DNA of 64,000 nt. Origin: Hirudo medicinalis. Its lineage: Eukaryota; Annelida; Clitellata; Hirudinida; Hirudinidae. The notes below the pieces were generated by a model. It ran no database searches and was not told the origin of the DNA. It saw nothing but the letters and a program-made list of their open reading frames with translations. Position 1 is the stretch's first letter, and each line of letters opens with the position of its first letter. The translations under genes were made by a program, and so were the position numbers. The DNA lies in NCBI GenBank assembly GCA_011800805.1, contig MPNW01000347.1, positions 75,353 to 139,352 on the forward strand, read 5' to 3'. Shown one piece after another: positions 1 through 12,370 of the stretch.

Positions 1-599
1 GTTAGATAGTATGTGTTTACAAGGAAACATGCAAATAATATGTTGCGCGTTATACGCGCGAAGGGACAACACATGTTCGGATTGGTTTTTTGTAAATAAG
101 CTCAATTCTAATGGTTTTTAAAACTTTTTTTTTCACAAAACGTTTTATTAACATGTTTTTTAATTACTCCAGCTTGAAGGTTTTAATTCTGAAAAATTGC
201 TGGTGCCTAATGCCAATGCCCCCTGAAACTCATGAATATTCAAGCGGGTTCTTCATCGAACTTTTATCACTTAACATCCAGATAACTTTCTTTGAGGTTC
301 TTCTCAAAAAATTATGCATAAAAATCTGGATATGTTTAAATTCCCTTCTTCATTGGACAAACGAAAAAATATAGAATTTGTTTTAATAAGTATTATTTAT
401 CTACCTTAATATCAAAAATTGTCCAAAAGTTCCATCTGAAGGGAGAAATTTCCGTTTATATTATAAATGTAATTTATAATGTATTTATATTTATATATAA
501 TATCATCATCATCATAATCCAGAAGGCTGTTGCATCATTATTATCAAAAGTATTAATCAAAAAGTAGAACACTGCTTTAAGTACCTAAGCATGAAGTTC
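1..599. other. AT-rich non-coding sequence, window start
   Basis: No coding segment, RNA gene or repeat family is recognised here. The stretch is AT-rich, with short runs of ATC trinucleotides near 500-520 just before the transposon-derived pseudogene. Confidence 0.4.
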
Positions 600-1000
600 C
601 CTCACATATCTGAAGCTAAGCTGAAAGAAAGTATATTTATTGGGCCAGCTATACCAAAGCTTATGACAGCTTCCTTCTACAATGTACAATGCTGAAAAAG
701 TTGCTTGGATTGCTTTTAAAGATGTTATTACCAAATTCTTAGGAAACACCAAAGATCCAAACTATAAAACATTTTTGAAAAGATGCTTGGAAAAATTCAA
801 AATATTGGGATGTTCTATGAGCACAAAATTCACTTTTATTTTTTGTATTTGCATACGAACTTCTTTCTAGAAAATCTTGGTGCAATGAGTGAAGAACAAG
901 GTGAACGCTTTCACCAACATATTAATGAAATACAAAAAAATTACGAGAATGTCAATGTGATGGGTGACTGTTACTGGATGCTACATCGCAACAATTAAGA
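595..1000 (+). pseudogene. Decayed transposon-derived ORF with EEQGERFHQ motif
   Basis: Several forward reading frames, broken by shifts and stops, together read like one protein. Visible pieces are an AW-AF segment near 700, a FLGN-PNY block near 735-755 and a strongly conserved NLGAMSEEQGERFHQ block near 875-920. The last block is followed by a Cys-Trp-Leu-Arg ending before the stop near 998. I know this block from repetitive, probably transposon-derived uncharacterised proteins in arthropod and hydrozoan genomes; that is recall, not a search. At least two frameshifts separate the pieces, so it is a remnant and not an expressed gene. Confidence 0.55.
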
Positions 1001-1174
1001 TTCATCACTCAAAAGGAAAAGCAGCAGGCGGGGTTACACGAGCACTCAAAAAAATTTGTGTTCTATTTATTTCTAATTGAACTGCCTACTTTAAGAAATT
1101 AAACTGGTCTTCAGAAATAAATGCCATGAGAATAATATTAAGATGATGAATATAAGTAAAATAAGATGATGGTA

Positions 1175-1225
1175 AAGAGGGTAACAAGATGATGATGATG
1201 ATGATGATGAGATGATGATGAATAT
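1175..1225. repeat. ATG/GAT trinucleotide microsatellite
   Basis: An almost uninterrupted run of GAT/ATG triplets lies at about 1188-1222. Short open frames through it are repeat artefacts. Confidence 0.8.
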
Positions 1226-1697
1226 GAAGAACAGAATGATTATAAACACAATGTTTCCAACACTTGAACATTCAAAATTCGTTTGCCATGGAAATCCTTT
1301 TGATCTTTCTTCTCAAATTTCTTTCTTACCAGACTGCAAGAAACAAATTTCCTTTCATTTCAATAATGTGATTAGGTCAATTAAAACCTCTCTAATAGAT
1401 ACCAACCACAGGTTTCTTGGTTCGGCGGGCCAGTTCTTTATTTTTTCGTAAATCCTCAGCAATGATTTGAAAGATCCTCCAAAAAACATAGATTGGATCT
1501 AGGACCATTGGTTTATGAAGTCCAACAAAGAACTATTTTTTGAACATAAGTTTTGTTTATATGTGTAATCAAACTTAATATATTATGTAAATTACAGTAA
1601 AATTTTAATTCATACAATATTTAATTTAAAATAAAAAAGAAATGTTTAAAATTTTAGTTGTGATACAACTCACATTTGGTCTTTCAGGTCTACGTTC

Positions 1698-2008
1698 CAA
1701 TTTGTTATGTTGCTCTGTCCTATTTCCGGAGAGCAAATATTCAGTTGTAACGTCAAGATTTGCGGTGGTGCCGGGCTGTAAATAGATATTCGCGTTGCTA
1801 ATATTTCTCTATTACCATCAAACTTCAATTCAACCACATGCAATATGTCTTACAAGAGTAGTTGGATTGATAACGGCCTCGTTCATAGGCGTGGATGTTG
1901 TCACGTTCTCTTCAGTCCCATTTCCGTAGTGCACAAATTCAGTTGTAACACCGTCAAGATTTGTGATGGTACTGGGCTGTAAATGGATATTCATATTTCT
2001 AAAGTTTC
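1698..2008 (-). repeat. Direct repeat of an exon-like segment (two copies)
   Basis: Two related segments of about 100 bp lie at 1711-1805 and 1901-2008. They share the blocks attcagttgtaac, gtcaagattt and gggctgtaaat. On the minus strand both follow a TTAG acceptor-like site with identical phase. Both read Asn-Ile-(His/Tyr)-Leu-Gln-Pro, then a Thr-rich Asn-Leu-Asp-Val-Thr-Thr-Glu segment with Asn-X-Thr sites. They look like tandemly duplicated 3' exons of the small membrane protein gene at 2016-2358. I could not find an upstream donor in matching phase, so their use is uncertain. Confidence 0.5.
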
Positions 2009-2015
2009 AATGTTA

Positions 2016-2358
2016 TCATTTGATATTATTCTTCCAGGATACCTTTGCAGACGCGCTCCCATTTTCTGTTCGCCTGATCGTGGTAGGCTGATTAGAACAG
2101 TTTTTAACAGGTTCCTGGCTCGATGAGGCAATTGTCTTATAACCTCCTCGGTTGATGACCATTGTGGACGTTTTTCCAACCTATAAATTTACATAATTTC
2201 CTTTTACTATTTATTTGCTTACACAGGATTTTTTCATAACTTACCCCAATGCTTTTGAAGAATTCATGGCCGATGACAATGTACATAATCATCCATCCCA
2301 ACAAGAAAATCGCGAGTAGAATTTTTGCAAGGATCGTTGTATTCTGTGACATTGACAT
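2016..2358 (-). CDS. Small single-pass membrane protein (92 aa, two exons)
   Basis: Exon 1 runs 2358-2245 and exon 2 runs 2180-2016 on the minus strand, joined across a 64-bp intron with a GTAAGT donor and a TATAG acceptor in phase 0. The product is 92 residues. It has a short polar N-terminus (MSMSQNTT), a hydrophobic segment at about residues 10-30 (LAKILLAIFLLGWMIMYIVI) and a basic, Ser/Thr/Asn-rich tail ending KNNIK. I do not recognise a family. The hydrophobic segment is either a membrane anchor or an uncleaved signal. The gene lies head to head with the metalloprotease, about 2.3 kb apart. Exon 2 could also splice on to the duplicated segments at 1.7-2.0 kb. The clean phase-0 junction supports a real gene, but the short length keeps confidence moderate. 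Confidence 0.5.
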
Positions 2359-4702
2359 TTGGTAATGTATGTAAAATATAAATAGTAATTTTTAAATTAT
2401 TTTATCCACATTTAAAATAAATGTTCCTCAACTGTTGCTCAATTAGGCCAATGGGATTTTTTTTCTGAATTTCACTTAAAAAACAAAGCAAAAATCATTT
2501 AACAAGTAAGTTCATTTGGACCGGCCATTGGGGTTGCTTACCAGAATTTAACTAGTTGGGAAAGTTACGTTTACCTAACTTTATTAATTAAAGAAAATGA
2601 CTTTAGAATAATATTCTGGAATGTTCTACGTATAATGGTTAGGAGTTACAAGTACGGACACAAGTACTTCCCAATATCATTATATATACAAATTTCAAAG
2701 TTTAAAAATTATTGTAAAGAATTATTTATTTAAGGCAGCTAAAAAAAAATTTGCAATAGTTTGATCAGTTTAAATAAATAAAAAGTACCCACCTCAAGGT
2801 GCGACATGATCTTTGCTAACTAGCTCTTCTGCGGTTTTCGATTCAGTAACAGTGAAATGTGCATATCATTGTTAAAATCAATATTATTTTACCTGATTTT
2901 TCAGCTAGCGGCTGCGGCTCATTGCAACAACAATGTTCAAAATGTAAATTTTGGCATGTACTCTCTAAATACAATACTAATTAATTATGTGTTTATTAAG
3001 TAAACGCAGCTTTAAAATCATCTAATATCTACCTATCTAATGTCTTATAGCCATTTATATATCTCTAATTACCCAACTACCTGGGGTTACCAGTTTAAAT
3101 GAAACCATTTTCAGAACTTTGCAAATCAATAGACTCAACCAATTTCTTGAACATCGCATTGCTAATATTTGGAATTCACTCCAGTCACATAGTTTTTACT
3201 GCACAAGTTATAGCAGATTTTCATTTCTCATTAATTATATTTCGATTTATCACCCTTATTGTTGCATAATTGAGTATATATTTCTGTTTGCCATTCTAAC
3301 CTCTCGTTTTATTCATGCAATGGTGATTGGCTGAGAAGCTATATTGACATTTCAGATTTTGCTCTTTTGGTTTGACTGCTTCAAATCTTCCATTGCCACC
3401 CATCTCTTCTTTTCTTGCTTCAATTATTACAGTTAAGTTTAGTTATACAGCTATCTGATGTCGGGAAATCTAGGAAGTCATTGGAAAATTTTGAGATAGA
3501 ATTGATTTTCATATTTTAAAATTACTTCAATTTCGAATGACTCTGTCTTTTGTAAGAATCACAGCTAACAACTGAAAATTGATGGCAAGTCACTTAAACA
3601 CGTGCTAAACAAAAGTTTGTAATCGAGAATAAGCGCAAATTAAAAAAAAAAATATATATAAAAATTGCATTTTTGAAATTTTACAAAACTATAAATATTC
3701 TTATTTATGCAGTTGCAAGTTTCCGAGCCATTTGTAGCATGCTTTTATTGAAGTTGCACAATTCTGTAATTTAGGGTGAAATTATATTTAACAAAATTCA
3801 CATCATGGGTAAAATGAACAGTTTTTTTTACTAAATAAGTGTCCAATTTGCAAGTTTTATTACACTGCGTAAGATTGTTACTCCAATGTACTAACCTCTA
3901 ATCAGAATGAAGCCATCAGAATGTTTCCAGTTATTCTCAATAAAAAGCGTAACATCGCAAAACGTTTTTAAATATTTCATCAACTCATTTAATCAAACAA
4001 ATTCAAATGTTCATGGGATTTTCGGGCTTTTTAGATATTTACCAGAATTTTCATTTTCAAAGTTTTTAGTTGGCAAAATAAGGCAAAACCATTTAGTTTT
4101 CTTTGTGTTTCTCAAATTGCAAAGACATTTAACAAAAACATTACACTCAGAAATTTTTAGTTCAAACACATTACATGTATTTAGTTTCATTGTTTTACAA
4201 CCAGCATAAATCTCATGAATTATAATTGTTTATATTAAATTATCAGCGGGTTTATTGTTAACTTGAGACTCCCCAGGTGACAGCTAGCCATCCAATCATA
4301 ATCCATTGTCATAATCCATTTTTGATAGACAGAAGCCTTTTCCGTCATCGCAGACGACCATTTAATTGTCTCTCTGCTCATTTCTCGTCTCTCTTGTTCG
4401 TAGCTTCAGTCAGTTTTCAGTTGGTACTTATTCTGTTAACCTTGAAATTAATTATCTTTGTACTATGTGTGAATCTCTCTGAGAAACAGCAACAAAGCAT
4501 GGTTTTGAACTGTGTGGCCGCGGAACAATCAGAATCCAGAGTGAATTGTACTGGTTAGATCTGGTTAGACCTAATTTGGAACAGGTATGGTTGTAGATGT
4601 ATTGTTTTATTGTTCGCTTAGAACTATAACCAATTCAACTTTATCTTATAAATATGAGCATTTGGACCAAGGAATAGTTAGGTATAGCTGTCATAGAAGA
4701 GA
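2359..4702. other. Intergenic region between divergent genes
   Basis: This 2.3-kb AT-rich stretch separates the small membrane protein gene (minus) from the metalloprotease (plus). It presumably holds both promoters. A 100-codon open frame at 3907-4209 has no recognisable motif and an AT-biased composition; I take it as chance. No RNA gene or mobile element was recognised. Confidence 0.4.
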
Positions 4703-7700
4703 ATGGTAAGTATATTATGCCCATGGCCTAATGAATTTAACATCTAGCATAATCTTTTAATTGTTGCAGTATTCCTATTGTTTTATATTAATGTTTATAA
4801 CAAAATTAATATCACTATTTCAGAATTTCGGAGCATTACAGGCATTAGTAATACTGTTTGCTTGGGTTCACCAATCTGCTTCAACTAAAGCAAAAGGCAA
4901 TACTTTGTGTTTGATTCCATTATCATATTTAGATTTTCAATGCGCTACCCGATCTCAAGAAATATTGTAAACCAAAAATTTGTATTCCAAAAGTCATAAA
5001 TCTGAAAATAATTTTAGCAATCACACGATGGACCCACAAAAACAGCAACACATGGCCATTACCCGACTCTATTCAAATCGACCTTGAACTTGAATGCGGC
5101 AAGGTTACTTTAAATCTAATCCAGAATTCAATGGGGTCAATCAAGTTGCCTTTGGTGGTGACCCAGTTAGATGGTCAAAGGTCTGTTTGGAAACCCTCCG
5201 ATAACGAGGTTAGATGATCAAGTGTTGTTATGAGAATTTGAGATTAGGTCCTATTTCAAACGTGAATGAACATTTTTCTTATAATTGTAATTTTACTTGT
5301 CACTGTAGTTTTTCTGAATTTCTCAAACTAAAATAATTACTTATATATAAAATTGTATTTTCCAAGCTCTTGGGCATCTACAAGGATCCTTTATTCGATG
5401 CTTCTGCCACTATAGCCATCAATAAAGTGAACGGAGTCAAAGAAGTTCTATACGTAAGTCATCAATCTCAGCATATGATTCAAATATGATTATGGGAAAA
5501 TGCGATGAATAAATAACGAATAATCTGAATTTTGAATTTTACAAATCAATTCATATTCTGTGCATTCCTAACGAATAATATGTAAACAGTATAAAATTAG
5601 AGTGCTAAAAGACCATTCGTCAGATATCAATAGACATGAGCTAATTGGAACTTGCGCTCTAGTACCAATTTCATGTATTTGTACATAGTACTTGTACTTG
5701 AGTCTTGGGTATTTTTCCCAAATTATTAAAAAGCATAATCATCGATGCTGATTTGCTTTGATGCATTTGTGACTCAGCTTAGGAATTATATTGAATTATC
5801 GGTAATATTTAAATATTGATCGTTTTGGTTTGAGCAATGATCACAAATTTCATTTTTATTGTCTCACTAAGAATGTCCTTAAGTATTTTAAATGATCCTG
5901 CATGCAAGTTTTAATAAACTAGAAGTTGATCATATTTATTAGTCATTAATAATATCAAATGTTTCTTTTGAACATTTTAATAACTTCATTTTAATTTACC
6001 ATTAGACTATTAAATTACTAGTATCAGTCAATTTACGTGGAATAGACAGAGACGTTGTAACGTCAGTACTTGTCAAAAAATACTTGCATATTAATCATCA
6101 GTACTAGTATTCGTACTTGACATCGGTACTTGAGAATCGGTACCTGGTCCCGTGTCTAGATATAAATTTAATCTTGATATTGTAATATTAAAACAGTTAT
6201 GAAACTTGCTGTTAATATTAAAATTTCAATCAATATCTCATCAGATGATAACATTTATTCATGGCAATAAATCTTTCTCCTTGGAACCTAACGATGTTTT
6301 CGAAGAAAATCCTTCTTTGGACAAAACAGAATCTAAAAGATACAACAATAGCATCCACAAAAAAAGCATCATCGACATCGATGGCAGACTTCATTCACTC
6401 GTTGAAATCCCATCAACGAAATCAAGAAGGAATGATCAGTTGCCCACCGGTGGATATAAACATTAGTGCTATCATTTGCTTGTAATTAATATTAATTAAG
6501 AACAATATTTCAATAATGATTTTAGTAATAGAGCTAATATTATTTAATTAATTAGATATTATAATGATATAGATTAATATAATTGATTAATAACATATTA
6601 TTATAACAAATCATTGCATCATAATATTATTATTATGTTTAATTAATTAATTAATTAATTTTTAATATTTAACATTGTACTTTTTTTATAGAGGTCAAAA
6701 GTCAGTTTAGACATCATCACGTAAATATAATAAAATAATAAGCTGTAAATTAAACTATTATCTCTTAACTTATCAGTTGTTACTATCAAAAATATATCGA
6801 CAACGGTGATATCACGACGTGAAACTTGTTTAAAAAATTCAGATTACATGAGAAGCATAATAAATCGAACGAGAAATGGAAAGAGATCAGTTCCAATTCC
6901 TGCAAAGAAGAGGCTCATGACGATCGAAATATTCACAATATTAGATTATTCAATCTTTATGGAGTAAGCCACCTCATCTTCTATTTTTGATTGACTGAAT
7001 TGTTAAGATCATAAATACTTTGGATTCTTAAAGATTCATTAGAGGAAGTATGGATGAATCTGGTAGCGAAATGAAAAATATTTTGTATACCTTCTCCCAC
7101 TTCATGGAAGGAGTAAGTGATTAAATGGATACGTTATTAAGTTATTAACGCCAACATACTGAATAATGTCGTCTTTCTAAAGCCATAATTGTAACAATAT
7201 TGGTGATGATTACCATAGGCTTAAATTTTCAATATACTGCCAGCCCTTATGTAGGTAACTACGACAAATACATTTATTGCTTTATCATATATCATCAATC
7301 AGTTTGAAGTAAGTACTTTAACATTTGTTTATTGCAAGGTGAAAAATATTTACGAAAGCCTCGAAATTGAAGGTTTAAAGTTCACCATCAAGTGGGTCGG
7401 AACATTGGTGGCGCAAGTGGGTGATATTGATAATACTGATCAGGAACATTTTGAATGCAAACAATTCATTTAATCATAGATCAATTCATTCAACATTTCT
7501 TATAAACCAATAAATATTCTATCGAATTTTTCTTTCCCTTCACTCTTCAGAGTTCTAAAGATATATTCTTCTATGGAGATCAAAAATTTCGTTACGGTTA
7601 CAATTCTCTCGATGCTGATATGGTTGTGGATTATCTGTTAGAATGGGGACGAAACGAAAAGGCGAAAGAAGACGAATTTAAATTGCCGAATTTTGACGTC

Positions 7701-9896
7701 ATCGTTGCATTCACAAAGTTGTTATTACGATAATTGATAGCCATCTTCATTAATTGCAAATGCTGTGTTAACCCAGCACTATACCTAAGTTATACCTCAG
7801 CACTGCTTATGTTTCAAGTTCTCAGAAACTTGTGAACAAAACAAGTGATCAGAAATTTGTATACGACTCATTAATGACCATTAATGAAGCTATTGAACTA
7901 ACCTTCACGCCAAATCATCACAATTTGTGTTCTTTCAGTAACAATCTCATATATTTGGATGAGTCCATCTCTGGCTTAGCTACTCACCAGAGCATTTGTG
8001 TTCAGCCAAGCGCATGTCTTATTAAATATGCGGGTTACTTTTCCATTATACAGACCATATCACATGAGATAGGACATTGGTGAGTTCGATTTCCTTGTTA
8101 AATTTGTATTTGATCTGGATGGTGTTAACGCCAACTAGTAAGAGCGATGCGATTCTGTCATTAATTGATAATATACTCTTTAATCACCAAAAGCTTGGGA
8201 CTTCCTCACGATGGTAAGGAAGGGAAGTGCAACTCTGATGATAACTTTTTGATGACACCGCAATTGTCAAGTGTATTTTCAAGGGACACTTTTCAAAACG
8301 CTGATCGATTTTCTGAATGTTCAATTGAACACTTGAAAAATGCCATTAATAAAATGGACAGGTGCGTGAAGGTTGAAAGCTACCTCAAAATTTTTATTTT
8401 ATACTACAGCTTACTTATCTTTTATGAAAGATGTTAATAATAATCGGCAATATGTGAATGGAAGAATGTGACACATATTAACGGATCTACTGTAGTTAGC
8501 ATTTTAAATTTGCCTAGAAATAGGTTACGGTAATGAATACAAATTAAAAACTATTAGTAATTAAAAGAGAGCAAAGACAAATCATTATCTCTAACAATTA
8601 TAGACTCTTAAAAATTACGCAAATCCCAATACATTTGACCGTTAGATGCATCATAGCAATTGTGTTCATGGAAGTTTCATTTTTTTTTAAATTGCCGTGA
8701 TAACTGTTACAGTTCCAATACTAACTGCCTCACCGATGGAGGAGAAGATTTCAGAAGCAGTCGTGAGATAGACATCTTTTTACGATTATATCCAGGCCAA
8801 ATCTATAATATTCAAGAACAGTGTCGAATGGCTTATGGATCAGCAGCTGTCTATCACGGGGTGAGAAGAAATTCAAACTTTATATTCATGATGCACCTCA
8901 AATTTTATTATGCCGCCTTAGTCTATTGCTTATATGTAATATAAATATAAATAATATAAAATATAATATTAATATAAAATATATTTTTTCTAAATAATGG
9001 TGGCTTTGACCGATGAGCTCGCATGAGACTAATGAGACTAACTGCATGGCATATTTCTTTCTTGAATTGAAAATTGGCTTGGCTTCGCAGATCATGTTGT
9101 TTGAGGAGTTTTTGAGTATCTAATTTTGTTTGTACTGAGTGTACCTCAATAACAACCTCAGATCCTCGCTAATGGAGGTTGGTCTAACCTGTATAACATC
9201 CTCGTAGCCCTAGAAAGCCCTAACAAGCACAAAACTTACAAAATGAGTTAATCATCTTTCGCCACAGTTGTAAAAATATAGTATGAAGCAACTAACCAAA
9301 TTCGTTCATATGAAGGGAACCTACAGTGATCAACGCATGTGCCAAACAATCAGCTGCTGCAACAGAACAACATGCGCAACTATGTATTTGGCCAAAGCGT
9401 TGGACGGAACTAGCTGTTCAGATGGATCTTGGTGTATTAAGGGAAAATGTGTACCCGATATCAAGGCTCTAAGAGCTCCAAGTAAGTAATATACTTGATA
9501 TGCCTCAAAATTTCTGGTATTGCTTCAAGACCATGTTATCTATCAAATATGCTTTTGCTAATACTGTGATGCCATATATTTATTATTATTATTATTATTA
9601 TTTTGAATTTTTATTATTCTTTGTATTCCTGTCTCAACAACTGATTTTTGAACGGCTCCGAACATCTAAATGAATGCATCCACATTTCTTTTGAATAGAC
9701 TGGACCATTCCATTGTTGCCAGTTAATTTTTTTCTAATTTCTTGATGGTTTAATTCGTCCAGCTTTTGGAAGATATCTTGCATTTTTCTGCCCTGCGTCC
9801 GAACTGCCTCAGCTAAATCATTATTGTTTATGTAAAAAATTTTGTAGAAAGCAAAATACCTTGGAACCAATATTATTATTATTATTATCATCATCA

Positions 9897-9927
<31 letters not shown>

Positions 9928-11773
9928 TTAGTTAAATATATTTCATGGTATTTTATTAACCATTGCAGATATCGCAGGTATGTTTTTTGCAGATTTTTTA
10001 ATAGTTTTCCAGACATTACTTTCTGTGTATGCAAAAATACTCCAAACATTCTGATCATGTAATGTCATTTTTATTGTGTTTTGTTGAACTTTTATTGAAT
10101 AAACTCCAAAACAAAATACGAAATACATTCAAAATATTGTTAAGTGTTATTGATTGCATCTCACGACCATAATTCAACCCAATCCTTCATTACCAGAACA
10201 ATGTATCAATGGGGACTCGCGCCACTTCGAATACGACATTACTTGTGGCTTAGCCAGTCGTAATCCAGTCATGTGTGATGATTGGAGTACAAAAGATTAC
10301 TGCTGTGCATCATGCTCCAACAATCGATCTTCTGTATATAAAGGTATATAATTACATTACAATATATTGTAACGCAAACGCTATGTCAAACTTAGAAATA
10401 ACGTTTGCTTGAGTTTTACGATCGGCATATTGCAATTCACAAGCTGATAATAAGAATTGAAATACTTAATTTTAACATCTTGTTTGATGAACAGGCTGTC
10501 GTGATAGCTCGAATGAATGCCACAACCTCAAACCCAGGGACTGTTATAATAGATACTATGCTACTACTTGTTGTGTAACATGCAAGGCTCTTGTAGAATA
10601 CCCGGAAAATAAATCATGTCTCTATGGAGACAGAGGCGATGGCTGCTTGGATTTAGTGCCTGAAGTATGTCATCTCCTTACTGATTACTGTTGTCGAACC
10701 TGTGCTATTTACTCAGAATCAAGAAATGCAACAGTTTTTCACAATACTTCGAGTGTTTCCTCAGCAACGACAAATCCTTCGACATTCATCCCTATCAAAA
10801 CTTACGCTTCTACTAGTATGATTTAAACATTTTACCATGACTTTTGAACCACATATAAAATTAATTAATCTTTTCCAGATTCAGAACATGGACCAAATAC
10901 TACTCATATCGATTTTACCACTCCAGCTACAATACATGTCATCTCTACAACATTTCCTTCGACTAACCCCGTGATAGGTTCTACTTCGGTTACAAATATA
11001 TATGATTCCATCGCTGTCTTGTACATGAATTAAACATTTTAAGACAACCTCTGAATTAATAGAAACCACTTTTTATTCCTTACCGGTTTCAAAAAATGGA
11101 CCCAGTATCACCTATAACAGTTTTGTCTCTGCAAATGCAATTATATCTAAAGCAGAATTTTCGTCAACTATCTTTACCACATCTTCTACTTCTACAACAA
11201 ATATGCATGATCCCACCACTATTTCATTTACATAATAATATATTTGTATAATTAAAAACTCACCCATTCCACTCTTGGCACAATAACATACGACATTCTT
11301 TTCCAGGTTCCTGTACCCAAGGAGACTTCAATGGCACTTTGGAATACATCACTGTTTGGAGAAATAAAGTCCTCCTAAACTGCAGACAAATGGTTAAATA
11401 TGATTCCAGTGTATGCCATGACGTTGCTATTCAAAATCACTGCTGTGCTTCTTGCAGCACAGTTAAAATGATCAAAGGTGAGTAGAAAGAGTCATACTTT
11501 GTGTTATTTCGTTTATTTTATTTACATTTCATTAAATATATATTTTAATTTATACAATAATAATACTGTATTAACACAAATAATATAAATTCTAATTCAG
11601 ATTACTGCATCGGTGGCGATTCCAAAAAATTATTGGTCTATCGTTCGAAGAATTTCACTTGCATGGAGTTAGTGAAATACAATCCTCGCCTGTGTGAAAA
11701 CAAAAGCACCAAAGATAAATGCTGTAAATCGTGTGCTCCTCTCACCATCAGGCCAATGAATCAAAACATTTAA
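4703..11773 (+). CDS. Secreted ADAMTS-like zinc metalloprotease with five PLAC-like domains
   Basis: I infer 18 exons: 4703-4705, 4824-4908, 5018-5208, 5367-5453, 6245-6449, 6843-6963, 7034-7112, 7339-7416, 7551-7717, 7819-8079, 8194-8361, 8713-8860, 9316-9481, 10197-10343, 10495-10815, 10879-10977, 11307-11477 and 11601-11773. Phases agree throughout and give 889 residues. Order: signal peptide (about 1-22; start ATG is the last codon of exon 1), reprolysin-type propeptide, basic site RNGKR (201-205), M12B catalytic domain from about 215, zinc site HEIGHCLGLPHD (421-432, assembled across the exon 10/11 junction), Met-turn M446, then an ADAM-type cysteine-rich region (about 482-586). Five six-cysteine modules follow, each ending CC-x-x-C like PLAC domains (about 587-889). 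Modules 3 and 4 are separated by a Thr/Ser linker. No thrombospondin repeat is visible, which is unusual for ADAMTS. It should act on extracellular matrix. AATAAA lies near 11864. Weakest junctions: donors of exons 2 and 16, acceptor of exon 13. Confidence 0.88.
6590..6665. repeat. TAAT tetranucleotide-rich tract in metalloprotease intron 5
   Basis: Repeated ATTA/TAAT units, clearest at about 6640-6660, lie within the intron between exons 5 and 6. This is simple sequence with no coding signal. Confidence 0.6.
9575..9930. repeat. ATT microsatellites flanking a possible element remnant
   Basis: ATT runs at about 9582-9603 and 9871-9922 bracket a 270-bp segment in the metalloprotease intron after exon 13. 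On the minus strand that segment carries a charged open frame (9634-9897) with a helix-like stretch containing QGRKMQDIFQKLDEL. ATT-tailed retroposons are common in this window, so this may be another insertion. The family is not recognised. Confidence 0.4.
11070..11240 (+). pseudogene. Decayed duplicate of metalloprotease linker exon
   Basis: In one frame this intronic stretch reads as a Ser/Thr-rich segment (SKNGPSITYNSF, then TTSSTSTTNMHDP). It resembles the linker exon at 10879-10977 and its 3' extension (SEHGPNTTHIDF, then GSTSVTNIYDS). The place of the acceptor AG is taken by CCGG (acc|ggtttc versus ttccag), so the copy has probably lost its splice site. It looks like a tandem exon duplication that is no longer used. 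Confidence 0.5.
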
Positions 11774-12370
11774 TATGCGACAATTTTAGCATAACATGTT
11801 TTTCTAATATCATAAGAAAAATATTTGAAGCAAGACGATTTTTTGTTCTTGTAATTTAGTAAAAATAAAATTTAATTTGAACCGGTGGTGCAGGTAATAT
11901 TTAAGCTACTAAGCTTTAATCTTAAGGATTCTGTCAATTTTAGATGTCCCTCTTTACGAACTTGATTTACGCACACTTTAGGTGATTTTATTATAATAAA
12001 AATACGATTTTTAATTCAATAGTCAATTTCTATTCAGTTTTCCCAAATTTGACATTTTCTATAAATTGAAATAAAAAGAAGACGTGATCAATTTTTTCCT
12101 CGTTATCATCGCTCATTAATACATAAAATAAATCAAACTTTAACTCTATATTTTATCGAAGGCCAAAAATTCTTTGAGCTACTGGTTCGAATTTTGCAAT
12201 CTACTTTTTGACGGGAGTTCTACAAACTTCTCCAGCCTGCTGCATTAGAGGGTTGCTAAGAACGGACGGCGTTCTGGGGCTGTGCCTAATTGTGGCCGAT
12301 TCGATTGCCTTAGGAAGCTTAGAAAATTTTTTTAACGTATCATATTTATTCTGGAGATAAATCGAACGAG
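11774..12370. other. Gap between metalloprotease and TRIC channel genes
   Basis: The first 100 bp hold the metalloprotease 3' UTR with a polyadenylation signal near 11864. The more GC-rich 12170-12330 segment directly upstream of the TRIC start is probably its promoter and 5' UTR. No other gene was seen. Confidence 0.5.

Noticed and set aside
3907..4209. 100-codon open frame
   Set aside because: AT-biased Phe/Ser/Leu-rich translation without domain, splice context or paralogue; probably chance.
5640..6150. Repeated GTACTTG-type words in metalloprotease intron 4
   Set aside because: They resemble the interior of a dispersed DNA element, but no ends or unit length could be defined.
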